From Pseudoxanthomonas sp. (GTDB lineage: Bacteria > Pseudomonadota > Gammaproteobacteria > Xanthomonadales > Xanthomonadaceae): 64,000 nt of DNA. The notes under the pieces were generated by a model. It searched no databases and was not told the DNA's origin. It worked only from the letters and a program-made list of their open reading frames with translations. Shown here one piece after another: positions 60,351-64,000 of the stretch; positions within the stretch are counted from its first letter, which is position 1, and each line of letters starts with the position of its first letter. The translations under genes were made by a program, and so were the position numbers. The stretch spans positions 1,736,001-1,800,000 of the forward strand of contig NZ_DASYGY010000009.1 of the NCBI RefSeq assembly GCF_035999195.1. The letters run 5' to 3'.

Positions 60351-60470
60351 TCAGACGGTCTCCGTCGCGGCATCGTTCGGATTGCTGTCGTTGTTGTCGT
60401 TCCGACAACCGGCGAGGGCAACCGCAGCGCAGAGGGCGAGCAGCAATAGAACGGCGCGGAACTTGTTCAT
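60351..60470 (-). CDS. 39-residue lipoprotein preceding the ZIP gene
   Basis: A short frame below usual cut-offs. The ATG at 60470 has GGAGA 5 bases ahead, and the TGA ends at 60351, 3 bases from the ZIP start. The product begins MNKFRAVLLLLALCAAVALAG with the lipid Cys at residue 22, then a polar, Asn/Asp-rich tail of 17 residues. Signal peptide quality, ribosome site and tight spacing make this a convincing gene. It resembles small stress lipoproteins without a recognised domain. Confidence 0.72.
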   Translation of the reverse strand: MNKFRAVLLLLALCAAVALAGCRNDNNDSNPNDAATETV

Positions 60471-60484
60471 TTCGGTCTCCATAT

Positions 60485-60499
60485 GGCACGGAATGTGCC
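60485..60499. promoter_or_regulatory. inverted repeat in the ZIP/Mn-catalase divergent region
   Basis: GGCAC and GTGCC arms around GGAAT, 15 bases upstream of the small lipoprotein start. Placement between divergent metal-related genes suggests an operator, but the sequence does not match Fur, Zur or MntR boxes that I can recognise. Confidence 0.35.
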
Positions 60500-60645
60500 G
60501 GAGCATTCTTGGCGTGTGCGCATGAGGAGGTTGTGTATCCGTCTGGTACGCGCCAACGCATTTTCCTCGTCATATCCGCATCACCATGGCGCTCCTAGAT
60601 TCGGTTCCGTCAGCGCGTCGGCGCGACAACCTCCAGGAGCCCCTC

Positions 60646-61530
60646 ATGTTCATGCACAACAAGCGTCTCCAATACACCGTCCGCGTGGCCAAGCCGGACC
60701 CTCTACTCGCGACCTTGATGCTGGAGCAGTTCGGCGGTCCGCAGGGCGAGTTGGCCGCTGCGATGCGCTACTTCACGCAGGCGTTGGCCGAGGATGATCC
60801 CGGCAGGAAAGATCTGCTCTACGACATCGCAACGGAAGAACTGAGCCATCTCGAAATCATTGGTTCGATCATCACCATGCTCGGCAAGGGCGCCAAGGCC
60901 GATATGGCCGAAGGCCTCGAAGAGATGGCCGCCATGCGTACGCTGAGCGGCAACAGCACCAGCCAGACCGAGTCGATCCTCTATGGCAACGGACCTGCGC
61001 TGGTGAATTCCAGTGGCGTTCCCTGGACAGCCGCCTACATCGATACCATCGGTGATCCCACGGCGGACCTCCGTTCCAACATCGCGGCAGAGTCGCGGGC
61101 CAAGCTGGTATACGAGCGTCTGATCAACGTGACCGACGACCCCGGCATCAAGGACGCACTGACGTTCCTGATGACACGCGAAGTGGCGCACCAGAAATCC
61201 TTCGAGAAAGCGCTGTACGCCATCACGCCGAACTTCCCTCCCGGAAAGCTGCCCGGCGATCCCGCGTTCACCGACATCTTCTACGACATGTCCCAGGGCG
61301 AAGGCGATGTGCGGGGACCCTGGAACAGCGGCGAATCGTGGGAACGGATCGACGACCGCGACGCACAGGCTGCCGTCGACGGCGGCGATGGCCGTGCCTC
61401 GGTGGTTCTGGAGGAGGCGCAGCAGGCCGCGCTGGAGGCGATGGCCGCCAGAACCACGTCGGATCCGGACTCCAATCCCGTGACCGGGGCGGAGCTGGGT
61501 GCGGGCCCGGGGGCTGGCGCTACGGGCTGA
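60646..61530 (+). CDS. manganese catalase
   Basis: 294 residues, ferritin-like di-manganese catalase. Metal ligands are visible in LYDIATEELSHLEII and LMTREVAHQKSFEKAL; also MRYFTQALAEDDPGRKDL and VPWTAAYIDTIGDPTADLRSN. The C-terminal 60 residues are polar and disordered. It destroys hydrogen peroxide in the cytoplasm. AGGAG lies 7 bases ahead of the ATG. Its leader carries a CCTAGATT element at 60594-60601, shared with otsB. Confidence 0.95.
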   Translation: MFMHNKRLQYTVRVAKPDPLLATLMLEQFGGPQGELAAAMRYFTQALAEDDPGRKDLLYDIATEELSHLEIIGSIITMLGKGAKADMAEGLEEMAAMRTLSGNSTSQTESILYGNGPALVNSSGVPWTAAYIDTIGDPTADLRSNIAAESRAKLVYERLINVTDDPGIKDALTFLMTREVAHQKSFEKALYAITPNFPPGKLPGDPAFTDIFYDMSQGEGDVRGPWNSGESWERIDDRDAQAAVDGGDGRASVVLEEAQQAALEAMAARTTSDPDSNPVTGAELGAGPGAGATG

Positions 61531-61870
61531 CCGAACAGGCCGGGGCAGCGCCTCGTTCAGTTGGCCCACGCGCAGCCCCGGCCTGCTGCGGATCGCCCCA
61601 TGCGACGGTGCCAACCGATCTCGCCGATGCCACCATCGCGCTGCATGCACCTTGGGACCACCCGCCGAGACCGTCGATCGATATCCGTGTCTGGTTCAAC
61701 TGGCGCGAACGACCCTGCGTAATGGCAGGCTGCCGTTACTAGCCAAGCGCCACACGGTGGAACCGAGCTTCGGTGACATGCCTCTTCTCAAGCGGGGTCC
61801 GGACTCAGAAAAGGCCCCGAGCGGGGCCTTTCTTTCACGCATTGCATCAGCGACCCTGTAGCTCCTGGCG
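61531..61870. other. 340-bp intergenic region with a bidirectional terminator
   Basis: No gene is supported here. The last part (about 61730-61831) ends in the strong terminator at 61810-61831 and could be the 3' end of a small RNA or of the catalase transcript. No promoter can be assigned with confidence. Confidence 0.4.
61810..61831. terminator. bidirectional intrinsic terminator
   Basis: AAAGGCCCC (61810-61818) and GGGGCCTTT (61823-61831) form a perfect 9-bp stem with GAGC loop, followed by TTTCTTTC on the plus strand and by a TTTT run on the minus strand. It would end the minus-strand microprotein transcript 40 bases after its stop and any plus-strand transcript from the catalase side. 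Confidence 0.85.
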
Positions 61871-62017
61871 CTATTCCTCTTCAGGATCCTGCTGATTCCG
61901 GTTCTGCTGGTTGCGATCCTGCTGCTCGCGGTTCTGCTGCTCGTTCTGCTGGCGGTTCTGGTCCTGGTCGCGCTCGTTCTGCTGGTTCTGGTTCTGGTTG
62001 TTCTGACCCTGGCCCAT
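61871..62017 (-). CDS. 48-residue Gln/Asn-rich microprotein
   Basis: The product is nearly all Gln, Asn, Asp, Glu and Arg, in irregular NQQN/RDQDQN/REQQDRN repeats, with no hydrophobic core. It is intrinsically disordered and highly hydrophilic. The ATG at 62017 has GGAG 9 bases upstream, and a terminator follows, which supports a real gene. Similar low-complexity small proteins occur in related genomes; function unknown. Confidence 0.68.
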   Translation of the reverse strand: MGQGQNNQNQNQQNERDQDQNRQQNEQQNREQQDRNQQNRNQQDPEEE

Positions 62018-62266
62018 TTCGGTTCTCCGTTGTCCGACACGGAATATGTCGGCAGACGGATGGTGTGCCCTGCCTGGTGAAGAGCAAATGTTTCCGGAAG
62101 GTTCGATGCCGGTCGATTCAGCATAGAAATACCTGCGGCATGCCGCGACATGATGCGCATGGTGAGACGCCGCAATCACGTGTTCCTTGCACGACCACAG
62201 TCGAGCAGAACGCCTACCAGAGGGCGGAAAGGGATCCCGTCGCGTTTCGAGGGCGTGGGCAACTTC

Positions 62267-62506
62267 CTACGAGTGCATGGCAGCTTGCGGCACTACTTTC
62301 ACGGTATGGCATGCCGAAGAGATTCGAGCGATGTATCGGCGGGCCCGCCGCTGGTCGCGCTCCGAGAGCGTCTCGAACAGTCGCGCCAATCTGAGCTCGG
62401 TGGTCGGTAGCAGCAAGCTTGGATCCGCTTCGACGCATCGGCGAATAGCAGCCTTCTTGTGCCGCCACCCTTTGCCTTCGGACCTGCCGAGACGTGGGAA
62501 ACGCAT
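62267..62506 (-). CDS. 79-residue basic hypothetical protein
   Basis: The ATG at 62506 has an AGGAGGAG site 6 bases ahead, which is why this start is chosen within the longer frame. Basic N-terminus (RFPRLGRSEGKGWRHKK), then two amphipathic helices (TTELRLARLFETL, RDQRRARRYIARI). Not recognised. The gene stands alone, with 250-bp gaps either side. Confidence 0.55.
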   Translation of the reverse strand: MRFPRLGRSEGKGWRHKKAAIRRCVEADPSLLLPTTELRLARLFETLSERDQRRARRYIARISSACHTVKVVPQAAMHS

Positions 62507-62560
62507 ACGATGCTCCTCCTGGACGTGATTGATGCTCGGCTCCCGCACACTGGCTATTCC

Positions 62561-62578
62561 GGCGCCGTCGACGGCGCC
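62561..62578. repeat. 18-bp perfect palindrome
   Basis: GGCGCCGTCGACGGCGCC reads the same on both strands. It lies about 55 bases before the start of the 79-residue gene and 190 bases before the flavoprotein gene. Operator or chance GC-rich palindrome cannot be separated here. Confidence 0.4.
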
Positions 62579-62766
62579 AGAAGCGCAATGCGCAGGCTCT
62601 CGAAGCTCTCGTGGAAAGCTTGTGATCACGTTTCCTGGGCCACCGCGTTCGTCGCGCGACGAGCTGCGGACGTTCGTTATCCAAGCTTGCGAGAATGGCG
62701 CGCCATGGCGTGCAACATTCAGCGTTACGTGGCAGGCTGCTGCCAGTCCCTCCGGTGACCTTTTCG

Positions 62767-63666
62767 ATGGAACTCGACTGCATCATCGTAGGCGGCGGTC
62801 CGGCCGGTCTGACCGCCGCCACTTACCTCAGACGGCTTCACCGGCACGTGGTCGTATTCGACGATGGCCGTAGCCGCGCCCGCTGGATACCTGAGAGCCA
62901 TAACTGTCCCGGGTTCCCCATGGGCGTTTCGGGCACCGAATTGCTTCGCAGATTGCGTGACCAGGCATCCACGTACGCGGCAACGATTCACCACATTCGG
63001 GCCGACCTCCTGGAACGGACCAGGACAGGATGGCGGGTAGAGGCCAATGGTCAGGCGTGGCACGCCCCGATAGTGTTGCTGGCTACAGGCGTGGTCGATC
63101 ATCTGCCCACCTTGGTCTCGGGCGATCCCGAGGCGGCATTGCGCAACGGCCTGCTCAGGTCATGCGCGTTGTGCGACGGGTATGAAGCCACGGACCAACG
63201 CATCGCCGTCGTCGGGCCTTTGGACAGAGCGGTTTCCAACGCGCATTACCTGTCCACATTCTCCGCAGACGTCACCGTCGTACCTACGGAGGGAGGGAAT
63301 CCGGAAGCCTCACGACAGCCCGATGCGAACGGTGTCGTTGTTCTTCCGCCGCTACAGACGTTGACCTGTACCGAAGGAGGTTGGGACGTCACCGACCTGA
63401 CAGGGCGTACCCATCGCTTCGATCTCGTGTATGCCGCCATGGGTGCACCGGCGCGCGGCGACTTGGCGCGCGATGCCGGAGCGAAGATTGACGCACAAGG
63501 AGCGGTGATGACCGATGAACGCATGGAGACCTCGATTGCCGGACTCTATGCCATTGGCGACGTGGTGACCGATCTCAATCAGATCGCGGTAGCTTTTGGT
63601 CATGCTGCGATTGCCGCCAGTGCTATCCATCAGGCGTTGCCCGCAAAACTGCGCAGGCGAGCCTAG
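62767..63666 (+). CDS. thioredoxin-reductase-like flavoprotein with altered NAD(P)H site
   Basis: 299 residues. FAD motif IIVGGGPAGLTAATYL at the N-terminus, a redox pair CALC at 133-136 (CATC in thioredoxin reductase), and the C-terminal FAD motif YAIGDVV. Where thioredoxin reductase has the NADPH motif GGGDSA, this protein has GPLDRA (about 150-155), and the HRR phosphate-binding cluster is missing. It may use another electron donor, as in the ferredoxin-dependent or donor-unknown TrxR-like groups. No thioredoxin gene is adjacent. Confidence 0.88.
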   Translation: MELDCIIVGGGPAGLTAATYLRRLHRHVVVFDDGRSRARWIPESHNCPGFPMGVSGTELLRRLRDQASTYAATIHHIRADLLERTRTGWRVEANGQAWHAPIVLLATGVVDHLPTLVSGDPEAALRNGLLRSCALCDGYEATDQRIAVVGPLDRAVSNAHYLSTFSADVTVVPTEGGNPEASRQPDANGVVVLPPLQTLTCTEGGWDVTDLTGRTHRFDLVYAAMGAPARGDLARDAGAKIDAQGAVMTDERMETSIAGLYAIGDVVTDLNQIAVAFGHAAIAASAIHQALPAKLRRRA

Positions 63667-63762
63667 ACGAATCACGCGGGTCGAAGCCTGCCCTGCCCCG
63701 CGCGGGCGCCGATCAGGTTGGACCGCCCACGATCAGAGGCATACCCCTAATCGTGGCCAGAC

Positions 63763-63779
63763 CCCGCAAATGTTGCGGG
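63763..63779 (+). terminator. hairpin downstream of the flavoprotein gene
   Basis: CCCGCAA (63763-63769) and TTGCGGG (63773-63779) with ATG loop; an outer repeat (CCACGAT near 63727, ATCGTGG near 63750) lies just upstream. No T-tract. Probably the end of the flavoprotein transcript. Confidence 0.45.
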
Positions 63780-63841
63780 AGTAGCGAGACATAAGGAGAA
63801 AAGACGCGCAGCAGGAAGAACGGCAAACTCTTGGACAGTGT

Positions 63842-63917
63842 TGGTGGGCCCACCAGGACTCGAACCTGGAACCAAAGGATTATGAGTCCTCTGCTCTAAC
63901 CATTGAGCTATAGGCCC
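63842..63917 (-). tRNA. tRNA with CAU anticodon (tRNA-Ile2 or elongator tRNA-Met)
   Basis: 76 bases including an encoded 3' CCA. A 7-bp acceptor stem (GGGCCTA with UGGGCCC), D-loop CAATGGTTAGAG, anticodon loop CTCATAA with CAU at 63882-63884, and T-arm GGTTCGAGTCC fold into a standard cloverleaf. The D-loop length resembles tRNA-Ile2, whose C34 is modified to lysidine, more than elongator Met; identity needs a tRNA-specific model. Confidence 0.95.
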
Positions 63918-63929
63918 TGCGCGGCCGGG

Positions 63930-63935
63930 ATTGTA
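63930..63935 (-). promoter_or_regulatory. -10 element for the tRNA
   Basis: TACAAT on the minus strand, 12 bases before the tRNA 5' end. No clear -35 is seen. Confidence 0.4.
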
Positions 63936-64000
63936 CCGGAGGCGGTGTCGGCCGACGGGTCCTGGCGAGGCGGCGAGCGCAGTTCCAGCGCGCGGGTGAG

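Noticed and set aside
63908..64000. Thirty open codons on the minus strand entering from the right edge
   Set aside because: The stop lies inside the tRNA and the stretch contains the tRNA promoter; too short to call a gene end.
1..64000. CRISPR arrays, insertion sequences, prophage and long direct repeats
   Set aside because: None seen: no regularly spaced repeats, transposase, integrase or terminal inverted repeats were found on reading both strands.

Overview
The window is a GC-rich chromosomal segment from a Xanthomonadaceae-type gammaproteobacterium. Pseudoxanthomonas, Luteimonas, Lysobacter or Stenotrophomonas are the likely relatives. The evidence is codon bias, a Fur-boxed TonB receptor/PepSY pair, MASE1-GGDEF and EAL proteins, a cyanide-insensitive-type cydAB, and a Xanthomonas-like SRAP homologue. 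Genus assignment is inference. There is no rRNA, CRISPR array, transposase or prophage gene; one tRNA (CAU anticodon) lies near the right end.

Layout. 0-2.5 kb: a partial alpha/beta hydrolase, a secreted peptidase-like hydrolase, and an XRE-DUF2975 pair behind an AT-rich operator. 2.7-6.2 kb: a Fur-controlled siderophore uptake unit (TonB receptor, PepSY protein, and a 39-residue membrane protein). 6.4-10.2 kb: YheO-type regulator, M61 peptidase, SRAP-like protein. 10.3-22.4 kb: signalling, with EAL and MASE1-GGDEF proteins, UbiB kinase, a PAS histidine kinase with a single-domain response regulator, an HWE kinase-receiver hybrid, a SemiSWEET-like protein and two stand-alone receivers. 22.4-30.2 kb: DUF4142 lipoprotein, glycogen-debranching-like enzyme, LLM oxidoreductase, rhodopsin-transducer homologue, SDR, second HWE kinase, orphan RES protein.

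30.3-34.1 kb is the most original part. A GTG-started sigma-54 activator (receiver, AAA+ with GAFTGA, HTH) overlaps a 65-residue protein that looks like an isolated histidine-kinase DHp hairpin. Two lipoprotein genes and a BON-domain gene around it each carry a GG-N10-GC sigma-54 promoter 35-38 nt before the start codon. It reads as a self-contained envelope/stress regulon that can be tested.

34-42 kb: small stress proteins and a coupled trehalose operon (otsB-otsA-GT4-debranching enzyme), then an MscS channel. 42.5-51.7 kb: CBS and hemerythrin proteins, cytochrome bd oxidase, DUF6766 and DUF2269 membrane proteins, an NAD(P)-binding/DoxX-like fusion, and a coupled unit of ferritin-like DUF892, a 96-residue protein, a FAD-Rieske oxidoreductase and a membrane protein. 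51.9-59.2 kb: zinc alcohol dehydrogenase and a DNA-repair group (DUF72-nei, xth, DUF488-ligD, DUF3606). 59.4-64 kb: ZIP transporter with a tiny lipoprotein, Mn catalase, a Q/N-rich microprotein, a thioredoxin-reductase-like flavoprotein with a degenerate NADPH motif, and the tRNA.

From about 22.8 kb on, the content resembles a general stress/desiccation island: trehalose, catalase, ferritin-like protein, hemerythrin, non-homologous end joining, bd oxidase. Several genes are under 100 codons; two of them (39 codons each) were found only by reading intergenic DNA by hand.
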